A stretch of DNA of 47,477 bases from an uncultured Gammaproteobacteria bacterium (GTDB taxonomy: Bacteria; Pseudomonadota; Gammaproteobacteria; SZUA-152), in the NCBI GenBank assembly GCA_913009875.1, contig CAJVYS010000008.1:1-47477 (forward strand). The letters are read 5' to 3'. Numbering within the stretch: the stretch's first letter is position 1; every line of letters begins with the position of its first letter. The position numbers were made by a program, and so were the translations under genes. Positions 14,493 to 23,084 of this stretch are shown here, in pieces. The notes beneath the pieces are model-generated. The model was not told the DNA's origin, made no database searches, and saw only the letters and a program-made list of their open reading frames with translations.

Positions 14493-16454
14493 GTGAAGGA
14501 ACAATTTACACAACAGCTCAACGCCTATAGCCGCTGGAAGGACGATACCAAGCGGCAAATCACAACCTATCGTGACTGGCTGGCGGCACATGATATGAGC
14601 TCCCCGGAAGATGACCTGCGTATCTATGAAATTATCGATGCGCTGGAATCCGACAACATTACTATCGGTTTTGCCGCCGAGTTTTCGCGCGGCAAGACCG
14701 AGTTGATCAATGCCATCTTTTTCGCCAATTACAAGCGGCGGCTGTTGCCCTCCTCGGCGGGCCGCACCACCATGTGCCCCACCGAGCTGTTTCACGATGC
14801 CCAGGCGGACAAACCCTACATCCGTATGCTGCCCATCGAAACGCGCCTTGAAGACACCAGCATCAGTGAATTCAAGCAAGACCCCGCGCACTGGATCAGC
14901 CTTGACCTCGACATTGATTCCCCGCAAGCCATGGTCGAGGCCTTTCAGGAAATCATCAAGACCAAGCCCGTTCCCGTCGACAATGCCATCCGGCTCGGTC
15001 TCTACAGCCGTGAGGAGCAGGAAAAGGCCGAGGTACCGCCGGTCAGTATCGAGATTCCCATGTGGCGTCATGTACTGATCAGCTTCCCTCACCCCCTGCT
15101 GAAACAGGGTCTGGTGATCCTTGATACCCCCGGGCTCAACGCCATGGGCACCGAACCTGAGCTCACCATGGACATGCTGCCCAATGCCCAGGCGGTCATC
15201 TTTGTGCTGGCGGCCGACACCGGGGCCACCAAGAGTGACATGGAGATCTGGAATACCCATGCACAATCCTTCCGTGGCAATCACCGGACAGGGCTCATCG
15301 TCGTACTGAACAAGATAGACACCCTGTGGGATGAATTGCAGGATGAGGCCGCCGTACAGCGCAATATCGACAAGCAGTGCAGCGACACCGCCGACATACT
15401 CGGTGTGGAAAGCCGAAACGTCTACCCGGTGACCGCCCAAAAGGGACTGCTGGCACGGGTCAAGAATGACGATGCCCTGCTGCAGAAGAGCGGCCTGCTG
15501 GCGCTGGAGGCAACGCTCTCTGATGAAGTCCTGCCTGCCAAACAGCATCTGGTACGCAGCAATATCACCTCACGCATCGGCTCCATGATCGAAACCACCA
15601 AGGGGGTGCTCACCCAACGCCTGGATGAAATCCAGACACAGATGGACGAATTGCGCTCCCTCTCCGGAAAAAGCGCGGATGTGCTCATGGAAACCATGCA
15701 AAAGCTGCGCATGGAGCAGGGCATTTATCAGAAAGACGTGGAAAACTTCCAGACCAGCCGCCATGTGCTGAAACGCCAGCTTATCGCCCTGGTGGAATCC
15801 CTGGGACTTGACTCACTGGATCACCTGATCGCCAAGACCCGTGCCGGGATGGTCGACAGCTGGACCACTCTCGGCATGAAAGGGGGTATGAAAACCTTTT
15901 TTGATGGTGCGCGGGATACCATGACCCACGTCAACCACCAGACGGAGAAATCCAACGCCATCGTCCAGTCCATTTATGACCGTTTCCGCGATGAACACGG
16001 CTTTTCCGACCTCAATCCCAGCCTGTTTGCCACGGCTTCGTACACCCGCGAGCTGGATCAGCTGTATAAAAAGGCCGAGGAATTCCGCAACAGCAGCGTT
16101 ACCACCATGACCGAGCAGAGTTTCGTGGTGAAGAAATTCTTCGTCTCGATGGTGAGTCATGCGCGTAATATTTTCTTCCGCGCCAACCAGGACGCCGAGG
16201 ACTGGGCGGGTTCGGTCATGCGCCCGCTGGCGGCACGCATCAAGGAGCGCAAGCAACAGCTGGAAAAACGCCTCGCCAACCTGCAAAAAATAAAGCACTC
16301 ACGGGAAAAACTTGCGGAAAATATTGCCCAGCTGGAAGCTCAAAGCGAAGACCTTATGCAGCAGCTGGATACCATCAACGGCATCCTGAAGGCGATCAAT
16401 ACGCCTCTGCCGACGGTCCATAACCCGCAACAGCCCGCTGCTGCCGCACTCTAG
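14493..16454 (+). CDS. Dynamin-like large GTPase
   Basis: A bacterial dynamin-family GTPase of about 653 residues. GTPase motifs in order: G1 AEFSRGKTE (P-loop GxxxxGK[ST] with a leading Ala), the switch region AGRTTMCPTE, G3 DTPGLN, and G4 NKID. A long helical stalk follows, with heptad-like stretches (for example QRLDEIQTQMDELRSL near 370). A hydrophobic tip candidate lies around MKGGMKTFFDGA and SFVVKKFFVSMVSHARNIFF, and a C-terminal coiled coil spans about 590-630. Such proteins remodel or bridge membranes. There is no ATG near the expected N-terminus: GTG with AAGG eight bases upstream was chosen, and TTG at 14460 is the alternative. It is 170 bases after yggU and probably a separate unit. 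Confidence 0.88.
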   Translation: MKEQFTQQLNAYSRWKDDTKRQITTYRDWLAAHDMSSPEDDLRIYEIIDALESDNITIGFAAEFSRGKTELINAIFFANYKRRLLPSSAGRTTMCPTELFHDAQADKPYIRMLPIETRLEDTSISEFKQDPAHWISLDLDIDSPQAMVEAFQEIIKTKPVPVDNAIRLGLYSREEQEKAEVPPVSIEIPMWRHVLISFPHPLLKQGLVILDTPGLNAMGTEPELTMDMLPNAQAVIFVLAADTGATKSDMEIWNTHAQSFRGNHRTGLIVVLNKIDTLWDELQDEAAVQRNIDKQCSDTADILGVESRNVYPVTAQKGLLARVKNDDALLQKSGLLALEATLSDEVLPAKQHLVRSNITSRIGSMIETTKGVLTQRLDEIQTQMDELRSLSGKSADVLMETMQKLRMEQGIYQKDVENFQTSRHVLKRQLIALVESLGLDSLDHLIAKTRAGMVDSWTTLGMKGGMKTFFDGARDTMTHVNHQTEKSNAIVQSIYDRFRDEHGFSDLNPSLFATASYTRELDQLYKKAEEFRNSSVTTMTEQSFVVKKFFVSMVSHARNIFFRANQDAEDWAGSVMRPLAARIKERKQQLEKRLANLQKIKHSREKLAENIAQLEAQSEDLMQQLDTINGILKAINTPLPTVHNPQQPAAAAL

Positions 16455-16501
16455 CGGTTTTTTTTGTTCAGACGCCCGAAGAGCAGGGCAGAGAACCGCG
16501 G

Positions 16502-16954
16502 CTACCGGCCGCGCTTGAACTGCGCCAGAGGAAAAACAATCTCCGCCTGCCTGCCACCGGCGACGGCATCGGCCAGTGAATAGCAATCCAGCAGGGAGAG
16601 AAATTCACGACTGGCCTTCTGCAGCACATTTTTCAGTGCGCAGATGGATGCAACGGCGCAGGAGTGATTGTCGGCACTAAAGCATTCCACAATATCAAAG
16701 TTGGGCTCCATCTGACGTACCACGTCCCCCACCGAGATATCTTCCGGCGCCCGTGCCAGGCGCATGCCCCCGTTCTTGCCACGCAGGGTCTGGATAAAAT
16801 TGGCGCCAGCCAGATGATGTACCACCTTTACCAGATGATTACGCGAAATCGCATAGAAAGTGGCGACCTCGCTAATGGTCGACAGGGTGTCACCTTTCTG
16901 GGCAAGATAGATCAATACCCGCAGAGAATAATCCGTATGTAGCGTCAGTTGCAT
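16502..16954 (-). CDS. nsrR: Nitric-oxide-sensing Rrf2 repressor NsrR
   Basis: A 150-residue Rrf2-family regulator. The winged HTH starts MQLTLHTDYSLRVLIYLAQ, and ISRNHLVKVVHHL is the recognition region followed by the RGKNGGMRLA wing. These match E. coli NsrR rather than IscR. Three cysteines (91, 99 and 105) lie in the cluster loop; E. coli has 91, 96 and 102, so the spacing is slightly longer. They would ligate an Fe-S cluster destroyed by NO, releasing target genes. A 2Fe-2S flavoreductase is transcribed divergently across 330 bases and is a likely target. Confidence 0.9.
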   Translation of the reverse strand: MQLTLHTDYSLRVLIYLAQKGDTLSTISEVATFYAISRNHLVKVVHHLAGANFIQTLRGKNGGMRLARAPEDISVGDVVRQMEPNFDIVECFSADNHSCAVASICALKNVLQKASREFLSLLDCYSLADAVAGGRQAEIVFPLAQFKRGR

Positions 16955-17284
16955 CAGTGCATTTCTACCTAATACCAGTCGTTGCTCTTTTACCTTGCGT
17001 TATCTTGACACCGACAACTCGGGCATATTATATATATTTAGGATACATCATTTGATCGGCTGTTTTCAGGCAGATATCCCAATCTTCGCGCGGAGACGTG
17101 GTTTTTTATACCCCCCAACAGATCCTGAAAGCCCATGCCTGAATCCTCGGATTCAGGTCATAACCGCGTTAGACACTCAACGTGCTGTCACATATTCCAT
17201 CGCTGATACCAGCAAACCGAGGAGCTTTACCCGTATGTCCGATTCATTTTTCAACCGAATCCATCACGACTCAACGGATATGTT
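16955..17284. promoter_or_regulatory. Divergent nsrR / flavoreductase intergenic region
   Basis: This 330-base gap has an AT-rich core (CATATTATATATATTTAGG, around 17024-17042) that could hold promoters for either side. Next to it, ATACATCATTT loosely resembles one arm of the NsrR motif (AANATGCATTT). No clean dyad was found, and a 99-codon open frame through the gap has no coding signs or family resemblance. Confidence 0.35.
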
Positions 17285-18256
17285 ATGCCAATAATAGCCT
17301 TTGATGGCCAGGAATATCTGGCTGAAGATAACGAATCGGTTCTCGATTGCCTGATCCGGCACGACGTATCCGTCAATTACTCCTGCCGCGCAGGTGTCTG
17401 CCAGAGCTGCATGATGATGATGAAGGAGGGTACGCCTTCGGAAGCATCCCAGAAGGGCCTCAAGGATGCCCTGAAGGCGCAGAACTATTTCCTCATGTGC
17501 TCCTATGTTGCGGAGGAAGACATCGCCATCACCCGGCCGGGTAAGGATTTCCAGAGCGTGGAAACCGACGTGCTGGCGCTGGACAGGCTCAATGCCGATG
17601 TTCTCCGTGTACGGCTGGCGCGACCGGATAACTACAGCTACTTCCCCGGCCAGTTCCTCAATCTGCAGAATCCCGACGGCGTCGAGCGCAGTTATTCACT
17701 GGCCAGCCTTCCGGATGACGACGATTTTCTTGAGCTGCATATCCGTCATATCCCCGGCGGCAAGGTCAGCGGTTGGGCGCACACCGCCCTGAAAGTTGCT
17801 GACCGGGTCAGTATCAGTCCGGCAACCGGCGACTGCTTTTATACCCCGGGCCAGTCCGGGCAAAACCTGCTCCTGATCGGCACGGGCACCGGACTGGCCC
17901 CACTCTATGGCATCCTGCGTGATGCCCTGCGCCAGGATCATCAGGGCGAAATCCACCTCTACCATGGCAGTAGTGCGGCGGAGGGCCTGTATCTCATCGA
18001 TGAACTAAAAGCACTGGATGCCGCCCACACCAATGTCCACTATCATCCCTGTGTATCCCAGGGCACTCCGCCGGCGGGGATGACCGCTGGACGCGCAGAT
18101 CAAAAGGCGTTGGAAGAGACCGGCAAACTGGGCGGCTGGCGCATCTATCTGTGTGGCCGCGAGGACATGGTGAAATCCGCTCGCCAGAAGGCCTTCCTGG
18201 CGGGGGCCTCACTCAAGGACATTTACGCCGATCCGTTTGTCCCTGCCGTGGAATGA
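17285..18256 (+). CDS. 2Fe-2S / FAD / NAD(P)H oxidoreductase, likely NsrR target
   Basis: A 323-residue modular electron-transfer reductase. An N-terminal plant-type ferredoxin domain (1-90) has cysteines in NYSCRAGVCQSC plus a fourth in FLMCSY. An FAD-binding barrel follows (about 95-190) with RSYSLAS. The NAD(P)H domain starts LLLIGTGTGLAPLYGI and ends YLCGREDMV. Domain order matches phenol hydroxylase and CDP-6-deoxyhexulose reductase components. Hcr, the NsrR-controlled hybrid-cluster reductase, has the ferredoxin at the other end. No oxygenase gene is adjacent. Divergence from nsrR suggests a role in NO or nitrosative stress, reducing a partner encoded elsewhere, but this is inferred from position only. 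Confidence 0.88.
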   Translation: MPIIAFDGQEYLAEDNESVLDCLIRHDVSVNYSCRAGVCQSCMMMMKEGTPSEASQKGLKDALKAQNYFLMCSYVAEEDIAITRPGKDFQSVETDVLALDRLNADVLRVRLARPDNYSYFPGQFLNLQNPDGVERSYSLASLPDDDDFLELHIRHIPGGKVSGWAHTALKVADRVSISPATGDCFYTPGQSGQNLLLIGTGTGLAPLYGILRDALRQDHQGEIHLYHGSSAAEGLYLIDELKALDAAHTNVHYHPCVSQGTPPAGMTAGRADQKALEETGKLGGWRIYLCGREDMVKSARQKAFLAGASLKDIYADPFVPAVE

Positions 18257-18270
18257 ACCGCCCCGCAGTA

Positions 18271-18440
18271 CCAAAAGTAGGCGCTTGAGGCGAGCTGACG
18301 GGGTATCATGTTGTAGGAGCGGACCCTTGGGCCGCGATGCCAAGGGTGGGAAAACCATCGCGGCCCAAGGGTCCGCTCCTACAATTGTTCAGGGCAATAT
18401 AATTATTTCGCTGCACCAAAAGTAGGCGCTTGAGGCGAGC
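18271..18440. repeat. REP-like hairpin flanked by 25-bp direct repeats
   Basis: A perfect 29-base inverted repeat (18311-18339 and 18356-18384), starting TTGTAGGAGCGGACCCTT, is enclosed by two identical 25-base direct repeats (18271-18295 and 18416-18440) starting CCAAAAGTAGGCGCTTG. The hairpin ends share GTAGGAGCGG with the REP elements at 1555 and 9062, but the inner part differs (ACCCTTGGGCC). The direct repeats are too long for an ordinary target duplication. The 318-base gap between flanking genes holds only this and the terminator. Confidence 0.8.
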
Positions 18441-18524
18441 AGCGGGGAATCTAACCCGGTGAGATTAAATAATATCTGCATCCGCCCTGAAGTCACGGAT
18501 TCAGGGAATTTAGAAGAGACAAAA

Positions 18525-18556
18525 AAGCCCCCTGTCACGCGCGTGACAGGGGGCTT
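18525..18556. terminator. Bidirectional terminator between the flavoreductase and smg
   Basis: A perfect 16-bp stem (AAGCCCCCTGTCACGC / GCGTGACAGGGGGCTT) has A-rich sequence on the left and TATTTTG on the right, so it can end transcripts from both convergent genes. Confidence 0.88.
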
Positions 18557-18574
18557 ATTTTGTTCAGTGCGGAA

Positions 18575-19054
18575 TCAGTGCAGAGACTGGTGGGACTCCT
18601 CCATCACCATGTTTTCCATCCAGGAAAAGGCCTCTTCCAGGCCCGGCTGGTTGAACAGCACCATCAGCACCACCCACTTCACCTGTTCCAGATCGATATC
18701 CGGTGACTCCAGCGCCATGATACGGTCGATCACCAGCTCGCGGCTGGCGTCATCCAGCACACCCATCTGTTCGAGGAAAATGAGAAATCCACGGCTTTCG
18801 ATATCCAGCTTCTTCTCTTCGCTGGCATTGAACACGCGAATGGAGCGTCCGGCCTGAACCGACTGCGGCCCTGCATCACGCTGGGCCAGGGCCAGATCCT
18901 CCAGCCAGGTAAACGCCTTGCTGATCTCTGAATGGAGAAAACCCGCCTCACGGAGCTGGACCCGCAGGGCTTCTGGGTCTTCATCCAGGGCGGCGTCATC
19001 GTCCATGTAATTCTCAAACAGATACATCAGTACATCAAGCACATCTTCTTTCAT
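18575..19054 (-). CDS. smg: Smg protein (DUF494)
   Basis: A 159-residue cytosolic, acidic protein with the Smg signature MKEDVLDVLMYLFENYMDDD at its start. LREAGFLHSEISKAFTWLEDLA and the C-terminal KWVVLMVLFNQPG...AFSWMENMV are also present. Smg is found beside dprA/smf throughout gammaproteobacteria. Its molecular role is not established; it has been linked to protein synthesis quality through the def-fmt-smf-smg neighbourhood. The ATG used has AGGTG six bases upstream and begins two bases after the dprA stop; a GTG two codons earlier would overlap that stop. Confidence 0.93.
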   Translation of the reverse strand: MKEDVLDVLMYLFENYMDDDAALDEDPEALRVQLREAGFLHSEISKAFTWLEDLALAQRDAGPQSVQAGRSIRVFNASEEKKLDIESRGFLIFLEQMGVLDDASRELVIDRIMALESPDIDLEQVKWVVLMVLFNQPGLEEAFSWMENMVMEESHQSLH

Positions 19055-19056
19055 GA

Positions 19057-20196
19057 TCACCTACTTTTGTCGACGCGGCAGTAGCGGCCACCGCTTGATG
19101 TGACGCGTCCCTGCAACTCCATATTTAAAAGCATGGAGGAAACAACGTCCGCCGTCAATCCACTGCGTTCCACTAGGGTGTCAATACTTTCCGGCTCAAA
19201 CCCCAGCGACGTCAACAGCTGCAGCTGGTCAGCGGGCAGCGTAGCGGTATTGGTATTATTCCCGGTAACGTCCTCGGACTTATATTCTGTGACTGCCGCC
19301 AGCGGTCCCAGTTCCTCCAGAATATCGCCAATGTCTTCCACCAGTTTTGCGCCTTGCCGGATCAGCCGGTGGCAACCCCGAGCCAGGGGGTTGTGAATGG
19401 AGCCTGGCAGGGCAAATACTTCACGCCCCTGCTCTGCCGCCAGGCGTGCCGTGATGAGGGAGCCGCTCTTACAGGCCGCCTCCACCACCAGTACACCCAG
19501 GCTAAGGCCGCTGATAATGCGGTTGCGGCGCGGAAAGTTGCCAGGCAGTGCGGGCGTGCCCAGTGAAAATTCACTGATGATAGCGCCCTGCTCCACGATG
19601 GCCTGCGCCAGACTCCGGTGCCGGGCCGGGTAGATGCGATCCGGGCCGGTACCCGCCACGGCAATCGTCCCGCCCTTTGCCCGCAACGCCCCCTGATGAC
19701 TCGCCGCATCGATGCCCAACGCCATGCCACTGGTGACGATCAGGCCGGAACGACACAGGGAGCGGGCAAAGTCTTCCGCCAGACTGCGCCCGCCCGCGCT
19801 GGGATTTCGACTGCCAACGATAGCGATCTGCGGCCGGGAGAGGAGGGCCGGATTGCCGTGCACAAACAACAGCGGCGGTGGATCCGCAATCTCTCTCAAC
19901 AGCCGCGGATAGGCGAGGTCGTGCAGGGTCAGGATATGGTGGGATTCGTCTTCCGCCCAGCGCAGGTCAGGCTCGACCCTGTCCCAACCGGGCGCAGCGA
20001 GAAAGGCCCGGCCAGCCGGTGGCAGAGGCAGTGCGCAACGCCGCTCAGACGCGGGCAGCGCAAAAAATTCACGGGGAGAGGAAAACTGGTCCAGCAGACG
20101 CTGAAACGATATTGCACCCAGGCCGGGTGTACGATGCAGCGCCAGCCAGTAGCGTAGATCATCCCGGGGTACGACCCCACTGTTCGGCCCTTCCAT
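19057..20196 (-). CDS. dprA: DNA-processing protein DprA/Smf
   Basis: A 379-residue recombination mediator. An N-terminal SAM-like region (1-95) is followed by the Rossmann-like DprA domain (about 100-300): AIVGSRNPSAGGRSLAEDFA, SGMALGIDAASHQGAL, GTGPDRIYPARH, NFPRRNRIISGLS, VVEAACKSGSLITA and FALPGSI (seen in that order). The C-terminal winged helix (about 320-375) is the DML1-like domain. DprA loads RecA onto single-stranded DNA entering by natural transformation. With pilT/pilU in the same window, competence is plausible, though DprA is near-universal. The ATG has GGAGGG eight bases upstream. It starts 50 bases after the LysM gene's stop and probably shares that transcript, ending in smg. 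Confidence 0.96.
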   Translation of the reverse strand: MEGPNSGVVPRDDLRYWLALHRTPGLGAISFQRLLDQFSSPREFFALPASERRCALPLPPAGRAFLAAPGWDRVEPDLRWAEDESHHILTLHDLAYPRLLREIADPPPLLFVHGNPALLSRPQIAIVGSRNPSAGGRSLAEDFARSLCRSGLIVTSGMALGIDAASHQGALRAKGGTIAVAGTGPDRIYPARHRSLAQAIVEQGAIISEFSLGTPALPGNFPRRNRIISGLSLGVLVVEAACKSGSLITARLAAEQGREVFALPGSIHNPLARGCHRLIRQGAKLVEDIGDILEELGPLAAVTEYKSEDVTGNNTNTATLPADQLQLLTSLGFEPESIDTLVERSGLTADVVSSMLLNMELQGRVTSSGGRYCRVDKSR

Positions 20197-20245
20197 TGCC
20201 GACACCCTCCATGGAGCCCGGACATCCCGTCCGGGCAGATCAAAA

Positions 20246-21289
20246 TCAGGGGTTACGCACGCTGTCGTAGAGGCGCATGGCCTTTTCGGACTCCATGACC
20301 AGGGCGTAACTCACGCGGTCAAAGGTGCGAAATACCAGCACGATACCTGCCCGGACATCCGGCAGGGTGACCTTTTCGCCCCGATCTTTACCATAATTAT
20401 CACGAATCACCGCGCCACTCTGATATACCGCCAGCACGTGCCCCGTTTCCAGGCCATCCTGCTCGCCCATGTTCAGCACAACGGTCTGGAACTGCCCGAT
20501 GCGCGAGACACCGTCGACCACGGAAATAATCTTGCCCTCGACGGGCATGTCTGGTGAGTGCGGTAAAAAGGCCTGGTCGACGCCATCCATCCCCTTGGGC
20601 ACCAATTTGTCGCCCACCAGGGTTTCGCGATTGGAATGAATGATGTGCAGGGTGCTGGGATCACCGAACTCCTCGACCACGGCATCGGCGACATGCAAGG
20701 CCTCATAGCCCAGGATATCGCCACGGGCAGCCCCCGGATTGCGGTAGGGCTGCCCCACACGCAATACGCTATAACGCGATTTCGGATCCTGACCCGGTAC
20801 CAGACCGCGGGCATAGATGGTGTCGCCAGCGCCGGAGATCAGGCGTTGCTCACTGCCGGAAACGATATAGGCTGAATCTTCCACTTCACGCTCATTGAGC
20901 ACCCGGGGTTGGCCAAGGAACTGGCTAATGGCATCCAGCGGAATGGTGGCAATGGGAGTATCCACGCGTTCAGCGCGCACCTTGGGCGACAGCTTCACCG
21001 TCGGCGCACCACGCTGTACACGCAGAATCGGCCGACCCTGGGCATCATAGTCCAGATAAACCTCGTCGCCCGGGTAAATCAGATGCGGATTCTTGATCTG
21101 TGGATTGAAGCTCCACACCTCGGGCCAGCGCCAGGGGCTTTCCAGGAAACGCGCGGAAATATCCCACAGGGTATCGCCCTTGACGACCACATAGCGGTCA
21201 GGGTGATCGGATTTCAATTTGATCGTGTCGGCCAGCACTACGCCCATGCTGAGGCACAGCAACAGGCCCAGAAGCATTCTTTTCGACAT
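20246..21289 (-). CDS. Exported LysM-domain protein
   Basis: A 347-residue protein. A signal peptide (about 1-20, MSKRMLLGLLLCLSMGVVLA) precedes a LysM peptidoglycan-binding module (about 32-80) reading YVVVKGDTLWDISARFL and NPHLIYPGDEVYL. The remaining 260 residues are beta-rich and unlabelled but conserved in this genomic position, upstream of dprA and divergent from def, in many gammaproteobacteria. It is likely a periplasmic, wall-associated protein. The start has AGAGGG six bases upstream; ORF extensions further up lack a signal-peptide-like start. Its enzymatic role, if any, is unknown. Confidence 0.9.
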   Translation of the reverse strand: MSKRMLLGLLLCLSMGVVLADTIKLKSDHPDRYVVVKGDTLWDISARFLESPWRWPEVWSFNPQIKNPHLIYPGDEVYLDYDAQGRPILRVQRGAPTVKLSPKVRAERVDTPIATIPLDAISQFLGQPRVLNEREVEDSAYIVSGSEQRLISGAGDTIYARGLVPGQDPKSRYSVLRVGQPYRNPGAARGDILGYEALHVADAVVEEFGDPSTLHIIHSNRETLVGDKLVPKGMDGVDQAFLPHSPDMPVEGKIISVVDGVSRIGQFQTVVLNMGEQDGLETGHVLAVYQSGAVIRDNYGKDRGEKVTLPDVRAGIVLVFRTFDRVSYALVMESEKAMRLYDSVRNP

Positions 21290-21456
21290 CGTCATCCCTC
21301 TGTTCATCGATTTGCCCGAGTGTAGACGAATCATCCCTTGGACTCCAGTGACGCCAGCGCTGTACGCCGCGTTATTAATAAAAGAAAATGAAAGAGATAG
21401 CGGCAAAACTTCACTTGGGTTGAGCTTACTTTCTACCGGATTGCCGGCTACCTGCG

Positions 21457-21530
21457 TATAATCATCGGCCCTCGAGAGTATATCTTTGATGATATTCAGG
21501 CTTCAGGGCACCCCGAGAGGTGCCTTTTAT
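21457..21530 (+). promoter_or_regulatory. def-fmt leader: -10 box and terminator-like hairpin
   Basis: A consensus TATAAT lies at 21457-21462, with no good -35 at 17 bases. About 45 bases later GGCACC-CCGAGA-GGTGCC is followed by TTTTATT, a compact intrinsic terminator ending 14-20 bases before the def ATG. Its place between promoter and first gene would allow attenuation of def-fmt-rsmB. No promoter from the opposite strand ends here. Confidence 0.55.
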
Positions 21531-21543
21531 TGATGGACTTCAC

Positions 21544-22047
21544 ATGTCAGTGCTGAACATTCTGCATTTTCCCGATCCTCTCCTACGCCAGAAGGCCAAG
21601 CCTGTCACCACGGTGGACGCCGGCATCCTCCGCATCGTCGATGACATGCTCGAGACCATGTATCAGGCCCCGGGCATCGGTCTCGCTGCGGTGCAGGTCA
21701 ACATCCTCAAGCGCATTATCGTCATCGATATCTCGGAAAACAAAGACCAGCCCCTGTGTCTCATCAATCCGGAGATCATTGAGGCCACGGGCAGCGAAAA
21801 GAGCGAAGAGGGCTGCCTGTCGGTGCCCGGCATCTATGAGCAGGTTCGCCGTGCCGAACACATCCGTGTACGTGCCCTGAGTCGCGAGGGCGAGGCCATC
21901 GAACTGGAGACCGGCGACCTGCTGGCCGTCTGCATCCAGCACGAGATCGACCACCTCGACGGCAAGCTGTTCGTCGACCACCTGTCCGCCCTCAAGCGCA
22001 CCCGCATCCGCAAGAAACTGGAAAAGCAGCGTTTGCACACCATGTGA
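21544..22047 (+). CDS. def: Peptide deformylase
   Basis: A 167-residue metalloenzyme that removes the formyl group from nascent N-formyl-Met peptides. All three family motifs are present: GIGLAAVQV near residue 44, EGCLSVPG near 90, and the [13 protein letters not shown] metal-binding helix near 133 (the HExxH histidines and the motif-2 cysteine bind Fe2+). The opening [14 protein letters not shown] is typical of the Gram-negative class. The upstream ATG eight codons earlier is less likely. It starts the def-fmt-rsmB operon, with the 25-bp inverted repeat lying between it and fmt. Confidence 0.97.
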   Translation: MSVLNILHFPDPLLRQKAKPVTTVDAGILRIVDDMLETMYQAPGIGLAAVQVNILKRIIVIDISENKDQPLCLINPEIIEATGSEKSEEGCLSVPGIYEQVRRAEHIRVRALSREGEAIELETGDLLAVCIQHEIDHLDGKLFVDHLSALKRTRIRKKLEKQRLHTM

Positions 22048-22049
22048 AC

Positions 22050-22105
22050 CTAGGGGGTGTTCTCAATTAATAAGGCCGGTCTTATTAATTGAGAACACCC
22101 CCTAG
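22050..22105. repeat. Perfect 25-bp inverted repeat between def and fmt
   Basis: CTAGGGGGTGTTCTCAATTA... (22050-22074) is matched exactly in reverse at 22081-22105 around a 6-base loop. The stem is AT-rich near the loop and GC-rich at its base, and no U tract follows, so it is not a standard terminator. It is unrelated to the REP elements elsewhere. It could be an RNA-processing hairpin or a miniature element inside the operon. Confidence 0.85.
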
Positions 22106-22142
22106 CCTGCACCACCCCTGATTGAATAGAAAGGAATACACC

Positions 22143-23084
22143 GTGGCCGAAGGGCTGAACATCATCTTTGCCGGCACCCCGGAATTCGCTGCCAGCAGCC
22201 TGCAGGCCCTGCTGGATTCGCCACACTGCGTGTGCGCCGTCTACACCCAGCCCGACCGGCCAGCGGGCCGCGGCCGTAAGCTTAAGGCCAGCCCGGTCAA
22301 GGAGCTGGCGCTGGCTCACGAGATCCCGGTGCTGCAGCCGAAGACCCTGCGTAACCGCGAGGCCCAAGCCGAGCTGGCCGCCTTCGGCGCCGACGTGATG
22401 ATCGTTGTCGCCTATGGCCTGATCCTGCCCGCCGAAGTGCTCGCAGCCCCGCGCATGGGCTGCCTCAACGTGCATGCCTCCCTGCTACCGCGCTGGCGTG
22501 GCGCGGCACCCATCCAGCGCGCCATTTTGGCCGGCGATGCAGAGACCGGTGTCACCATCATGCAGATGGATGAAGGCCTGGACACCGGCGACATGCTGCT
22601 GAAAGTGCGCACGCCCATCGATGACAGCGACACCGCACAGACCCTGCACGACCGCCTCGCCGCCCTCGGTGCGCAGGCTCTGCTGGATACCCTGCACGGC
22701 CTGCAGGCCGGCAGCATCCAGCCCGAGCCACAGGACGATGCCCGGTCCACCTATGCCGCCAAGCTGAACAAGGTCGAGGCGCAGATCGACTGGCAACAGC
22801 CCGCCCTGATCATTGCCCGCAGCGTGCGTGCCTTCAATCCCTGGCCTGTGGCCCACACCCCTTTTTACGGCCAGAACCTGCGTATCTGGCTGGCCGAGCC
22901 CATCGATGGTGACAGCAACGCCGACCCCGGCAGCGTAGTGGCCGAAAGCCGCGACGGCATCGACGTCGCCTGCGGCGAAGGTCTGCTGCGCATCACCCGC
23001 CTGCAGCTGCCCGGTGGGCGCCCCATCGACGTCGGCGATTACCTTAATGCCCACAGCCTGCTGGGCAAGCGGCTGGGCCAGTGA
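22143..23084 (+). CDS. fmt: Methionyl-tRNA formyltransferase
   Basis: A 313-residue enzyme (E. coli 315) that formylates initiator Met-tRNA using 10-formyltetrahydrofolate. The N-terminal Rossmann domain begins [17 protein letters not shown]. The catalytic set is in [20 protein letters not shown] and [20 protein letters not shown]. The C-terminal OB-fold tRNA-binding domain (about 210-313) contains [13 protein letters not shown] was chosen as start because AAAGGAA lies six bases upstream; a TTG seven codons earlier is possible. It is co-transcribed with def, and its stop overlaps the rsmB start. Confidence 0.97.
   Translation: MAEGLNIIFAGTPEFAASSLQALLDSPHCVCAVYTQPDRPAGRGRKLKASPVKELALAHEIPVLQPKTLRNREAQAELAAFGADVMIVVAYGLILPAEVLAAPRMGCLNVHASLLPRWRGAAPIQRAILAGDAETGVTIMQMDEGLDTGDMLLKVRTPIDDSDTAQTLHDRLAALGAQALLDTLHGLQAGSIQPEPQDDARSTYAAKLNKVEAQIDWQQPALIIARSVRAFNPWPVAHTPFYGQNLRIWLAEPIDGDSNADPGSVVAESRDGIDVACGEGLLRITRLQLPGGRPIDVGDYLNAHSLLGKRLGQ

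Noticed and set aside
17024-17060. NsrR operator
   Set aside because: Only one loose half-site (ATACATCATTT) is present and no matching arm, so it is kept only as a note in the intergenic entry.
16995-17294. A 99-codon frame in the nsrR/flavoreductase gap
   Set aside because: No ribosome site, no recognisable motifs, and it overlaps the reductase start; more likely a regulatory gap.
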